Origin: Atopobiaceae bacterium
GTDB lineage: Bacteria > Actinomycetota > Coriobacteriia > Coriobacteriales > Atopobiaceae
Reading direction: 5' to 3'
Length of the DNA: 64,000 bases
NCBI GenBank assembly: GCA_022483015.1
Contig: JAKVOB010000001.1
Coordinates: forward strand, 2,132,902 to 2,196,901
The notes under the pieces were generated by a model. It made no database searches, was not told where the DNA came from, and saw nothing but the letters and a program-made list of their open reading frames with translations. Below are positions 17,584 to 27,100 of the stretch, one piece after another. The translations under genes and the position numbers were made by a program. How positions within the stretch are numbered: the first letter of the stretch is position 1; each line of letters begins with the position of its first letter.

Positions 17584-17853
17584 GCAGACCCCCGGTTGAC
17601 GTGGACGGCGAGACCTACGACGCGAGTCCCGGTGGCAGAGGCCACGCCTTGATTATACGACCGCTCCCCCATGCCCACCCGAACCCGACGGACGACCACC
17701 TGTCTGCCTGGGTTTTCAGCTCACCTGCGACCTTATGCTGGTTGCGTCATGGCCATTCGGCCACGCTTGTGCTTCAGATTACTTAAAACTGCTGTTAGTA
17801 CCCTGTTTTTAGCGTTACTGGAAGATGGTGTCGCAGCAGCGAGAGGAGCCCTG

Positions 17854-19589
17854 ATGAGAACCACTGTCACGGGAGGGGCCAAGACACCCCGAATGGCTCA
17901 CGACCGTCTGCGCATCGCCGCGGCACTCGTCATGTCAGGCGCGCTCGTGCTCGCGCAGTGCCCCGCCATCGCCTACGCCGACGAGGGCGGTGGCAGCCAG
18001 GGCCAGGCGTCAGGCGGTGCCCCTCCCGACATGCCCTCCGGCCAGGGTGGCTCGGGTGGAGGCGCCAACACGATGGCGTTCGACTACTCGGGCACCTACT
18101 CGGGCGCCAAGACGGCCGACGGCCAGGACGTGTCCTCGTCCGACGAGGCCATCGATGCGACCACGGCCGGTCAGAACACGGCCCTTGCCCAGAACGGCGG
18201 GACGCTCGACCTCTCGGGCGACACGCTCACCAAGTCGGGCGACGACTCCGACAGCGACACCTGCAACTTCTATGGCGCCAACTCCATCGTCCTCGCCGTG
18301 GGCGACAAGAGCACAGGCCTACCTCACGGACTGCCAGCTCTCGGCCTCGAGTGCCGGGTCGAACGGGCTCTTCTCGACCGATCGGCGCCACCCTCTATTC
18401 ACAGGGCGGCACGATCTCGACGACCGCGGACAACTCGCGCGGCCTCGACGCCACCTACGGGGGCAGCATCGTCGCCGACGACCTGGACGTCTCGACCCAG
18501 GGCGGCCACAGCGCCAGCGTGGCGACGGACCGCGGCGGCGGCGACGTCTCGCTCACGGACTCGACCATCTCGACCGCGGGCGACGGCAGCCCGCTGCTCT
18601 ACTCCACCGGCGACATCGAGGTCTCGGGCGTCACCGGCACGGCCAGCGACAGCCAGATCTGCGCCATGGAGGGCCTCAACACCGTCCTGGTGAACGACTC
18701 CACCCTCGAGAGCACCCATGACGGCACGTCCGGCTCGGACCCCATGGCCGACGGCATCATCATCTACCAGTCGACCTCGGGTGACGCCGCCTCGACCACC
18801 GGCGAGGCCGCCACGTTCTGTGCCACCGGGTCCACGCTCAAGAGCGCCATCACGTCGGGCTCGATGTTCTACCTCACCAACACGACGGCGAACATCGTGC
18901 TCAAGGGCACCACGATCGACTTCGACTCCTCCGCGGCGAACCTCCTCACGGCCGAGGGCAACGACTCCAACAGCTGGGGAACGGCAGGCTCCAACGGTGC
19001 CACGGTGAACTTCACCGGCATCGGCGAGACGCTCGCGGGCACCATCTCGGCGGACACCATCTCGACGGCGAACGTCTACCTGCTCAAGGGAACCACCTGG
19101 ACGGGCGCCACGAGCATCACGCAGAACGCCGCCGGCTCCGCCTCCAAGGCCCCGATCACGGTCAACGTCGACGGCAGCTCGACCTGGGTCGTCACGGCGG
19201 ACTCGACCGTCTCCAACCTCAACGTGGCCTCGGGCGGCGCCATCGTGGACGAGGACGGCAACACCGTCTCCATCGTGGTCAACGGCGAGACCCTGGTGCA
19301 GGGCACGGGCTCGACCACGGTGACGGTCACCGGAAGCTACTCCGCCAGCGTCAGCACGGGCTCTGCCAACGAGGTCACCTCCTGCAGCATCGACCGCTCG
19401 GGCTTCGACGAGCACTACGGGACCTCGACGACCTTCGAGATGGGTTCGGGCACGGCCGCGACCACCCAGGCAGCCACGACCACCCAGACGCCCGCCACGG
19501 CTGCGACCACCACCTCCACCGAGGCTGGCACGGGCTCGTGGTGGGACGGCGTCGTGAGCTGGTTCCAGGGGCTGTTCGGCCTCTCGTAG
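17854..19589 (+). pseudogene. Frameshifted secreted surface protein (two single-base insertions)
   Basis: It begins at ATG 17854, with GAGAGGAG 5 nt upstream, and has a signal peptide ending near IAYADE. A Gly-rich linker is followed by a Ser/Thr/Asp-rich beta-repeat protein. The frame is broken twice. AGCACAGGCCTAC has an extra A at about 18315, and ACCGATCGGC an extra T at about 18382. Removing both restores a continuous product through TAYLTDCQLSASSAG, NGLFSTDGATLYSQGG and GGSIVADDLDVSTQGG, ending at FQGLFGLS with no LPXTG anchor. It resembles right-handed beta-helix adhesin-like proteins. It could be a true pseudogene, a phase variant or a sequencing error. Rare upstream promoter signals were not placed. 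Confidence 0.75.
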
Positions 19590-19625
19590 GGAGGCTGCCC
19601 GCCCGTCCTTCTCGACTGGTCGATT

Positions 19626-19666
19626 GTGGCCCCACCGCCCCCGCCATAAGGGTACGATGGGGCCAC
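19626..19666 (+). promoter_or_regulatory. Hairpin in the fic upstream region
   Basis: GTGGCCCCA (19626-19634) and TGGGGCCAC (19658-19666) form a 9-bp stem with a 23-nt loop, 22 nt before the Fic ATG. A TACGAT -10-like box sits at the base of the second arm (19653-19658). It may be an operator, or a terminator for the upstream gene; there is no T run. Confidence 0.35.
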
Positions 19667-19688
19667 ACAACACACGAAAGGGGACGTC

Positions 19689-20444
19689 ATGGAACTCGTT
19701 GAACTCTACCAGGGCATCTGCGAATGGTGGGGCGAGCTCGGCGAGGAGAAGCGCAATCGCGAGGTCAAGGGCTTCGCTCCCAACTTCGCCTACAACTCCG
19801 CCCGCATCGAGGACGAGGCCGTCGAGAAGGACACGGTGGCAGAGGTCTTCTCGTCAGAGTCCGTGACCGACTACTCCGGCAGGCTCTCCACGATCAACCT
19901 CATCCAGGACCAGCTCGACGCCCTCTCGCGCCTGCGCGGCGACGTCGACCGCGAGCGCGCCTTCGACGAGTCGCTCGTGCTCGAGGCCCACGCGTCACTC
20001 ACCTGGGGCACCTACTCCCCCACGCAGCTCGCCGACGGCGAGCGTCCCGGCACCTACAAGCTCGGCGACTACCTCGTGCCGGGGGCGCCTGAGGTGGGAG
20101 CTGCCGCAGAGGACGTCCCCGGGCTCGTCTCCGACCTGTGCCATGAGGTCAACGACACCCTCCCCGACCTCACCCGCGGCAAGGCGCTCACGGTCGCGAG
20201 CTACTTCCACTGCTCGTTCGAGACGATCCATCCCTTCTCGGACGGCAACGGCCTCACGGGCCGCGAGCTCATGAACTACGTGCTGCTTGCCGGCGGACAT
20301 CCGCCCGTGATCATCTACGAGGGCGACAAGGGTGCCTACTTCGAGGCCCTCGAGGCCTTCAACGCCCAGGGGGACCTGAAGCCGTTCAAGCGCTTCCTCA
20401 TGGCCGAGGCCATCAAGACCTGGCGCGAGCGCGTGAAGGCATAG
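19689..20444 (+). CDS. Fic-domain protein with an altered Fic motif
   Basis: 251 residues. Fic proteins usually transfer AMP from ATP to a hydroxyl of a target protein. The central motif reads HPFSDGNGLTGR. The family consensus HxFx(D/E)GNGRxxR has Arg where Leu stands here, while the catalytic His and second Arg are kept. An N-terminal segment NSARIEDE resembles the inhibitory helix motif (S/T)xxxE(G/N) of class II Fic proteins. The flap region is GERPGTYKLGDYLVPG. ATG 19689 has AAAGGGG upstream. It stands alone, next to palindromic repeats. It may be catalytically changed or inactive. Confidence 0.85.
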   Translation: MELVELYQGICEWWGELGEEKRNREVKGFAPNFAYNSARIEDEAVEKDTVAEVFSSESVTDYSGRLSTINLIQDQLDALSRLRGDVDRERAFDESLVLEAHASLTWGTYSPTQLADGERPGTYKLGDYLVPGAPEVGAAAEDVPGLVSDLCHEVNDTLPDLTRGKALTVASYFHCSFETIHPFSDGNGLTGRELMNYVLLAGGHPPVIIYEGDKGAYFEALEAFNAQGDLKPFKRFLMAEAIKTWRERVKA

Positions 20445-20489
20445 GCGTCACCGAGAAGGACGTTCGACGACGGAATGGCATCTACCATG

Positions 20490-20668
20490 AGCGACCCTGG
20501 TGGGCAAGCGCCTCCAGGGTCGCTTTTGACAGGCAACGTCGGCCGCGTCACGCATTGCCTGTCGATAGCGACCCGACTGCGTGGCTGGCGGCCCCTCCAG
20601 GGTCGTTTTTGACAGGCAACGTCGGCCGCATCACGTATTGCCTGTCGATAGCGACTCGACTGCGTGGC
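20490..20668. repeat. Tandem palindromic repeat, two 58-bp copies at 83-bp period
   Basis: Copies lie at 20517-20574 and 20600-20657. Each starts GGGTCGC/T, has CAGGCAAC and later ATTGCCTG as inner arms, and ends GCGACCC or GCGACTC, so each can fold into a long hairpin. The 25-bp spacer ends CCTCCA. An orphan GCGACCC at 20490-20496 looks like the tail of an earlier lost copy. The layout (58-bp core, 83-bp period) equals that of the array at 37293-37683, with diverged sequence. Confidence 0.85.
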
Positions 20669-20685
20669 CCAGCCGCAACCAAGGC

Positions 20686-22035
20686 CTATTGCACTAAGTA
20701 GGCGAGCACATTGACGACAGAGCATGATGCCAGCGCACCCAAGGCTACAAGCACCGTAGATTTCTGATTTCGGGTCAACTCGTCCGAAGAGCGTCCGACC
20801 GCATAGAGTATGGCCATGATTATGGCGAAGTCCATGAAGATGAACGTTCTGCTGCTGGATGCAAACAGTGATGGAGAGAATCCCAAGCAGACTCTCGATC
20901 CCAAGCCTCCACCGAGTATCACGAGGTTGATGAATGAGTCCCAGGTCCATCCATAGATAATCAGTACACTGACGGCAAGTGCGACCACGACCAGTACTTG
21001 CAGACCCAGCGAGCCCATGCTCCTCTCCCCGATCTGTAGATTCTGACACATAAACGTTGAAACGGCGAGATAAGGCCAACTCACAGTCGCCGCGGACGTC
21101 ATCCAACTGGAAATGACCTCGGCACCAAGGGGAACAAGCGAGATAAGCCGCGCAACGGGCGATTGGGTCTTTCGAAAGACAAGTATGACTACCATCACGC
21201 AAAGAATGAGAAACAAGATATTGCCCTCATAGACATATCGGTTCATCGTACTGGCGAATCCCAGGTACAGTTTATGAAGTGTAGAGAACGAAGAAAACTC
21301 AGGAAGCCAATAGGCTGTGTTTGCGGCCGTACGAGCTGCGTTTCCGGGACAGGTCAGCGCCACCACGCACTCCAACATTGCTATCCCTGTCTCACAGGCG
21401 ACGAGTGCCGATGCCCTATGTCTGCGGACCGTCTCGAGGAATACGATTAGTCCACCCACAGCCATTATCGCCCCAAGCTGCTCCTCGTTCGATGCGAACA
21501 AGGTCGCGATGATACAGAGAGAGGATTTCCAGAGTGAGGTCTTATGGCCCAGCAGGGCATCCCTGTAAGACACAAAGACGTAAAGCCCACACGAGAGCGT
21601 CCACGTATAAGGAATAGTCGTAGGTATCCAGCCTGCAGTATCCATGTCGACATAGGAGTAACAAAGGATAAGGATTACAATGACCCATGAGATATAGCTC
21701 TTGTGACTTGCGTTGAACAGACTCGAGAGGGAGGTATAGATGAACACAGCAACCATTATGTCGAGCATGGCCCAAAGCAGCGGGACATGCACCAATGTCA
21801 CGGTAAAAAGTTCGATAATGCTGCGCGACGTCCAAGTCGAGAAACGCATAGCGGTAAATTCTATGATGTTCTGATTGTCCAAGAACCCAAGGAAGTCACC
21901 AGAATCACCCGTCGTAGTATTCATCATGAGGTGAAGTACCACCGACACTCCGACCAGTAAACACAGGGGTGCCGACACATGGGACCTGCTTACTAGGGAA
22001 GACTTTGCTATATGGTTTGGCAACTGATAGCACAC
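20686..22035 (-). CDS. Low-GC multi-spanning membrane protein (DUF6056-like)
   Basis: 449 residues with about ten hydrophobic helices. Examples are LCLLVGVSVVLHLMMN, SYISWVIVILILCYSY, NILFLILCVMVVILVF and GLQVLVVVALAVSVLII. The loop TCPGNAARTAANTAYW resembles the PGNxxR motif of DUF6056 proteins, often found near glycan-assembly genes; no function is established. Base composition is far lower in GC than all neighbours, and codon use is different, pointing to transfer. The GTG at 22035 follows GAAAG. The gene and its low-GC flanks lie between copies of the palindromic repeat. It may be a GT-C-like glycosyltransferase. Confidence 0.78.
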   Translation of the reverse strand: MCYQLPNHIAKSSLVSRSHVSAPLCLLVGVSVVLHLMMNTTTGDSGDFLGFLDNQNIIEFTAMRFSTWTSRSIIELFTVTLVHVPLLWAMLDIMVAVFIYTSLSSLFNASHKSYISWVIVILILCYSYVDMDTAGWIPTTIPYTWTLSCGLYVFVSYRDALLGHKTSLWKSSLCIIATLFASNEEQLGAIMAVGGLIVFLETVRRHRASALVACETGIAMLECVVALTCPGNAARTAANTAYWLPEFSSFSTLHKLYLGFASTMNRYVYEGNILFLILCVMVVILVFRKTQSPVARLISLVPLGAEVISSWMTSAATVSWPYLAVSTFMCQNLQIGERSMGSLGLQVLVVVALAVSVLIIYGWTWDSFINLVILGGGLGSRVCLGFSPSLFASSSRTFIFMDFAIIMAILYAVGRSSDELTRNQKSTVLVALGALASCSVVNVLAYLVQ

Positions 22036-22229
22036 CTTTCATATGATGTATGAATCCCAGAAAGGCAAAACCGCATGAGCCATGGTTCCTGTAAAACTCA
22101 TTGTCGTGGGACCCCATAACGGGCATTAAACAGGAATGATATCATCACGTCCAGCATATTGTCATGTCAACCGAGGCGGCCCATAGGCCCCTCGACGGCC
22201 ACGAGACATGAAGAGGAGCACCTGCACGT
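22036..22229. other. Low-GC upstream region of the DUF6056-like gene
   Basis: About 190 bp of AT-rich sequence continuing the composition of the membrane-protein gene. No gene or strong promoter was recognised. It ends where the half repeat begins at 22230. Confidence 0.4.
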
Positions 22230-22272
22230 GGCAACGTCGGCCGCGTCACGTATTGCCTGTCGATAGCGACCC
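22230..22272. repeat. Truncated copy of the 58-bp palindromic repeat
   Basis: Positions 22230-22272 match the last 43 bp of the copies at 20517 and 20600, from GGCAACGTCGG through ATTGCCTGTCGATA to GCGACCC, in the same orientation. The first 15 bp (GGGTCGCTTTTGACA) are missing. It bounds the low-GC segment on its right side. Confidence 0.85.
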
Positions 22273-22282
22273 GCGGCAGGAC

Positions 22283-22993
22283 CTACCGCACGGCCTCCAC
22301 GCCGCCCAGGGGCACGACGTCCCAGAACAGGGCTCGATGGTCGGGCGGGATCACGGCATCGAGGTGGTGGTGGCCGAAGTACCACTGCCGATACTGCAGG
22401 CGATGCTCGAGGCCGTCGAACCAGTCCGTGAGCGCGTCCGGTCCCTGCCAGACCGGGCCCTCGGGATAGATCGCGCCGAGCACCCTCGTGGCACAGCAGT
22501 GGGTGATGACGTAGTCCACCGTCCAGGCATGCTCGGCGAGGCTCGCCGTGGCAAGGTCGTACTCCTCCTCGCTCGGCAGCTCGCCCGGCCACCAGCTCTG
22601 CCCCTCGACGCGGTACTGTCGGTCGATGGAGGTGGCACCACCCATCACGAAGACCGAGCTCCCGCAGATGTCATAGACCTGGCCGCGCTCGAGGTGGAGG
22701 ACGCTCGGTGAGAGCACGTGCACCGGGGCGCCATGCCAGAGGCGCTCGGGAAGCTCGGCGATGGCAGGGTGGTTCTCGTGGTTGCCGTCGACGAAGAGCG
22801 TGGTCCAGGGGCGAGCCTCGAGCCACTCGCGCCAGTAGAGCTCCTCCGGGGTGAAGTCCCACACCAGGCCGAAGTCACCGGCGATGATGAGGTAGTCGTC
22901 CTTGGTGAGGGTGCGCCCCAGCGGGAACTCCTCCGAGCCGAGCCTGTGGATGTCGACGCCCCCGTGGAGGTCACCTGTGACGAAGGCGGCCAC
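22283..22993 (-). CDS. Metallophosphoesterase (calcineurin-like)
   Basis: 236 residues with all five metallophosphoesterase motifs: GDLHGG at residues 7-12, GDFGLVWDF near 40, GNHENHP near 70, the ITHCC histidine near 165, and YFGHHHLD near 210. These bind a dinuclear metal centre. Substrate is unknown; a phosphodiester or phosphoprotein is possible. The ATG at 22993 lies directly after the degV stop at 22994, so the two genes form one unit. The stop is just inside the half repeat at 22230-22272. Confidence 0.9.
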   Translation of the reverse strand: MAAFVTGDLHGGVDIHRLGSEEFPLGRTLTKDDYLIIAGDFGLVWDFTPEELYWREWLEARPWTTLFVDGNHENHPAIAELPERLWHGAPVHVLSPSVLHLERGQVYDICGSSVFVMGGATSIDRQYRVEGQSWWPGELPSEEEYDLATASLAEHAWTVDYVITHCCATRVLGAIYPEGPVWQGPDALTDWFDGLEHRLQYRQWYFGHHHLDAVIPPDHRALFWDVVPLGGVEAVR

Positions 22994-23938
22994 CTAGTTG
23001 CTTCGGACCGTGGCCGCGATCTTGTCGGACACCGAGGCGCCCTCGCGGCGGTCGGGTCCCCAGAAGCAGCACGAGACCATGCCGGCGCCCACGTGGCAGC
23101 CGATGGTGGGACCGATGTTGGTCTGGAGGAACATCGTGGACTCGTCGTAGTGCTTGATGAGGTCGATGAGACGCTCGGCGTCGTGCGGGCAGTCGGCGTT
23201 GCCGATGGCCGCGATGGCCGAGAACATGTCGGTGTTGTGGGTCTTCTCGTAGAACTCGGCCATGCGGCGCAGGCCCTTCTTGCGGCCGCGCGCGAGGCCC
23301 GCCATGGCGAGCTTGCCGTCGAGGTCAAAGGTGAGCAGCGGCTTCACGTCGAGCTTGGCGCCGACCACGGCCACGCCCGCAGGGATGCGCCCACCGCGGC
23401 GCAGGGCCGAGAGGTCCTCGACCATGAACATGGTGTGCACGTAGTAGCGGGCCTCCTCGGCCCACGCGACCATCTCCTGGGCGGTGAGGCCCTTGTCGCG
23501 CTGGCGCAGCGCCTCGGCGATGACGAGGCCCTGGGGGGTGGAGCCGATCCTGAGGTCGACCACGTGGATGTCCACGTCACCGCCACGCTCCTCGCGCACA
23601 CGGTCGAGCGCCGTGCATGCCCCCTCGTAGCAGCCCGAGATGCCGCTCGAGAAGGCCAGGTAGACCGTGGGGACGCCGGAGTCGGCGGCAGTGTTGAAGG
23701 CCTCCTCGAACTCGAGCTGGGAGGGCTGGCTCGTCATGGGAGTGGCACCGTGGCGCACGGCCTCATAGAACTCGTGGGCGCTCTTGGCCTCGAACATGTC
23801 GTCCGTGCCGTGGAGCCCGCCGTCCTCCTTGCCCTCCTCGGTGTACGAGAAGTTGAGGACGGTGAGGTCGTTCTCCTTGCAGTAGTCCTCGCCGAGCTCG
23901 CAGCACGAGTCGACGATGAGGTTGCACTTGGAAGCCAT
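22994..23938 (-). CDS. DegV family fatty-acid-binding protein
   Basis: 314 residues. DegV proteins bind a fatty acid; relatives act as FakB with the kinase FakA to phosphorylate exogenous fatty acids. N-terminal NLIVDSCCELGEDY corresponds to the family's D-S-x-x-D/E-L start. TSQPSQLEFEEAF and LAFSSGISGCYEGA hold the residues that bind the carboxylate. DLSALRRGGRIPAG and DVKPLLTFD are typical of the C-terminal domain. The tail is unusually rich in Cys (IGCHVGAGMVSCCFWG). No FakA gene is in the window. It is the first gene of a pair with the phosphoesterase. Confidence 0.92.
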   Translation of the reverse strand: MASKCNLIVDSCCELGEDYCKENDLTVLNFSYTEEGKEDGGLHGTDDMFEAKSAHEFYEAVRHGATPMTSQPSQLEFEEAFNTAADSGVPTVYLAFSSGISGCYEGACTALDRVREERGGDVDIHVVDLRIGSTPQGLVIAEALRQRDKGLTAQEMVAWAEEARYYVHTMFMVEDLSALRRGGRIPAGVAVVGAKLDVKPLLTFDLDGKLAMAGLARGRKKGLRRMAEFYEKTHNTDMFSAIAAIGNADCPHDAERLIDLIKHYDESTMFLQTNIGPTIGCHVGAGMVSCCFWGPDRREGASVSDKIAATVRSN

Positions 23939-24046
23939 GAGGTGCCTTTCTCGAGGTCGGACGACTGTCAGGGCAGCGGATGGCCTTCCGGCGCCCGGCG
24001 GGTCCTTTGCGGCCCATTGTAGGCGAGGATGGTCAGGAGAGAAAGT

Positions 24047-24083
24047 ACGGCCCCCTCGAGAAGGACATCCGGGAGGGGGCCGT
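24047..24083 (-). terminator. Rho-independent terminator of the subtilase gene
   Basis: ACGGCCCCCTC (24047-24057) pairs perfectly with GAGGGGGCCGT (24073-24083) across a 15-nt loop. On the minus strand the stem is followed by ACTTTCTCTCC. It lies 20 nt after the stop at 24104. Confidence 0.8.
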
Positions 24084-24103
24084 GCGAGCGGACGGGATGG
24101 GGA

Positions 24104-27100
24104 TCAGTAGATCAGGCCATCGTTGTTGGCACGGTAGGTATGACCAGAGGTGGTGTACTGGCCTCGGAGGACGTAGCCGGCGGGCATGGTGTAATGGGCC
24201 CAGCCTGCGGTCGAGTAGCCCACGATGCAGGCGTGCGTCGTCCCGTCGACCCAGTAGCGCTGGAGGCCCTGGCCATAGGCAGACGACACGACCCAGCCCG
24301 ACGAGGGGACGAGGCCATCGTTGTTGGCGATGTAGACCTTGTTGCCCGTGGCATAGGTGCCACGCAGGACGTAGCCGGCAGGCACGGTGTAATGGGCCCA
24401 GCCTGCGGTCGAGTAGCCCACGATGCAGGCGTGCGTCGCCCCGTCGACCCAGTAGCGCTGGAGGCCCTGGCCATAGGCGGATGACACGACCCAGCCGCCG
24501 TTGGGCAGGCGACCATCGTTGTCGGCGATGTAGACCTTGCTGCCCGTGGCGTAAGTGCCGCGCACCACGTAGCCGGCGCTGGTGGCGTAGGCATAGTAGC
24601 CGGAGGCGTCCCCCGCGCCGGGGCCGATCAGCCTGCTCGTGGCGACCGCACCGCCCGAGACCCAGTAGCGCTGGAGCCCCTGGCCGAACGCGGTCGTCAC
24701 GAGCCAGCCATCGGTGATCCTTCCATCGTTGTCGGCGAGTCGCATCTTGCCGTCAGAGCACGTCGCCGCCCCTCGCAGCACATAGCCGGCGGCAGTGGTG
24801 TAATGGCCATAGCCATCGGTCGAGTAACCCTCCACGCAGGCATGGGTCGTGGCGTCTATCCAATAGCGCTGGAGGCCCTGGCCATAGGAGGACGAGACGT
24901 GCCAACCGACGTTGGGTATGCGCCCGTCATTGTCGGCGAGGTAGACCTTGTTGCCCGTGGCATAGCGGCCGCGCACCACATAGCCGTTGCTGGTGGCGTA
25001 GGCATAGTAGCCGGCGCCCTCGGAGGTGGTGACCAGCCTCGAGACGGCAAGGCTGCCGTCCTTGCCGATCCAGTAGCGCTGGTAGCCCGAGGCGCCCCCA
25101 AGGGGTGACGTGGTGCGAGTGACGACCCAGCAGCCCGAGACCCTGTAGCCGCTGGCGTTGTAGTAGCGCACCACCCCGTCCTCGGACGACCAGCCGCTCT
25201 TGTGGAGGACGTTGACCTTCTTGGTGATCGAGATGGAGGTGTCGGAGGCGAGCGTCGCCGTGACGGTGACCGTCCCGTACGACACACCCGTGAGCGTACC
25301 GCTCGAGTCGATGGTCGCGATCGACGAGTCGGACGTGCTCCAGGTCCAGGAGCCGACGGAGGGGGTCGCCGAGACCGAGAGCGAGGTCGTGCTGCCGGCC
25401 CGTACCGTGGAGGAGCCCGCGACAGACGCGGTGAAGACGGTGACCGTCTTGGTGAGGGCATAGCTTCCGTTCTCGGTGCTGGTGGCCGTGACCTTGACCT
25501 TTCCGGTGCTGCCGGCGACGAGACGCCCCGTCGACGAATCGATGGTCGCCGTGCCTCCGAGGGACGTGACCGACCACGTCCAGGCATGGCCGCTGGCCCC
25601 CGTGACCGAGTAGCTCGCGGCGCCTCCCTTGGTGACCGTCGCGGCCCCCGATATGGAGGCATCGACGACCGCGACCTGCTTGGTCAGCTTGACGGTGGGA
25701 TGCGCCACCGAGGTGGCCGTGATGGTGACGGTGCCGACGGTGCTTGCGGTGAGGACCCCGGAGGCCGCACCGATGGCGGCCACGCCCGGGTCGGAGCTCG
25801 AGTAGGACCATGCGAGACCAGAGGGGGTGCTCGAGACGGCATAGGTGGTCGAGGACCCCTTGCCTACGAGCGAGACCCCGGTGATGGAGGCATCGATGAC
25901 GGTGACGGACCTGGTGCCCGAGACGGTGCTGCCGTCCGAGAGCGTGGCCGTCGCGGTGATGTTGGCCGTGCCTGCCCTGCTGCCCGTGACGACACCGGTC
26001 GAGCCCACCGAGGCGACGGCTGTGTCGTCCGACGACCACGACCATGACGTGGGCGTGCCCTTGGTGGTGCTTGCGCCAAGGGCGAGGGTGGAGCCGAGAA
26101 GGACCCCGTCGTCGCCAGAGATGATGACCGAGCTCTGGACGGCTGCATCGGCATCGACCTCGCCGTAGCCGTACTCCTCGTCCCAGCCAGCCTCGCCCAG
26201 GTCGGTCGCCGTGGCCTCGAGCGTGCCCATGGCCTGCGTGGGGGTGAGCGAGTCGTTCTCGGCGAAGAGCAGCGCCGCGATGCCCGCCACGCAGGGGCTC
26301 GCCATGGAGGTGCCGCTCATGTAGGTATAGGTGCTCGTGCTGGAATAGTACGTGCTGTAATAGGAAGTCCCCGGCGCGGAGACGTCCTTCGTGCAGTCGC
26401 TGTCCTTCGTGGTGCCCGCGACGTTGTAGTTTGAGGAACTGGAGCGGGTGGGCGGCGTGCCGGACTGGAGGTTGATGACCGAGAGGACGGACTCGTAGTC
26501 GCCAGGCCACTCCTCGTAGGGAACGTAGAGGCCTTGGCTCACCGCTTGATTGCCTGCCGCGCAGACGGTGAGGATGCCGTCGGCCTCGGCGGCATCGATC
26601 TGCTTCATGAGGTCTTGATCGGAGGTGGGCGTGCCACCGCCACCCAGGCTCATGTTGATGACCTTGATGTCGTATGTCGACCGGTTCGCGATGAGCCACT
26701 GGTAGGCTCTGACGAGCGAGTCCGAGGTGAAGCCGCCGCTGGAGTTGGATGCCTTCACGATGACGAGGTCGGCGTTGTAGGACGTGCCCGAGGTACCAAT
26801 GCCATTGTTGGTCTCGGCCGAGACGATGCCCGCCACGTGGGTGCCGTGACCATAGTCGTCTGTCGCGTCGCTGCCGCCAGGGTAGGAGTTGTACGTGGCC
26901 ACGATGTTGTCGGCGAGGTCCTCGTGGGTGGTGAGGGCACCGGTGTCGATGACGGCGACGGCCACCTGGTGATTGGCCTTCGAGGTAGCCCATGCCTGGT
27001 AGACCTTCGTGCTGGAGAGGGCCCACTGGCGAGAGGCGTACGGGTCATTGATCGTGACGGCCTGCACCGTGGCCTCGAGCGCCTCGGCACCCGTGGTGGC

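Noticed and set aside
20336-21202. A minus-strand open frame across the palindromic repeats at 20.5 kb.
   Set aside because: It overlaps fic and the membrane-protein gene in other frames and is only a translation of the repeats.
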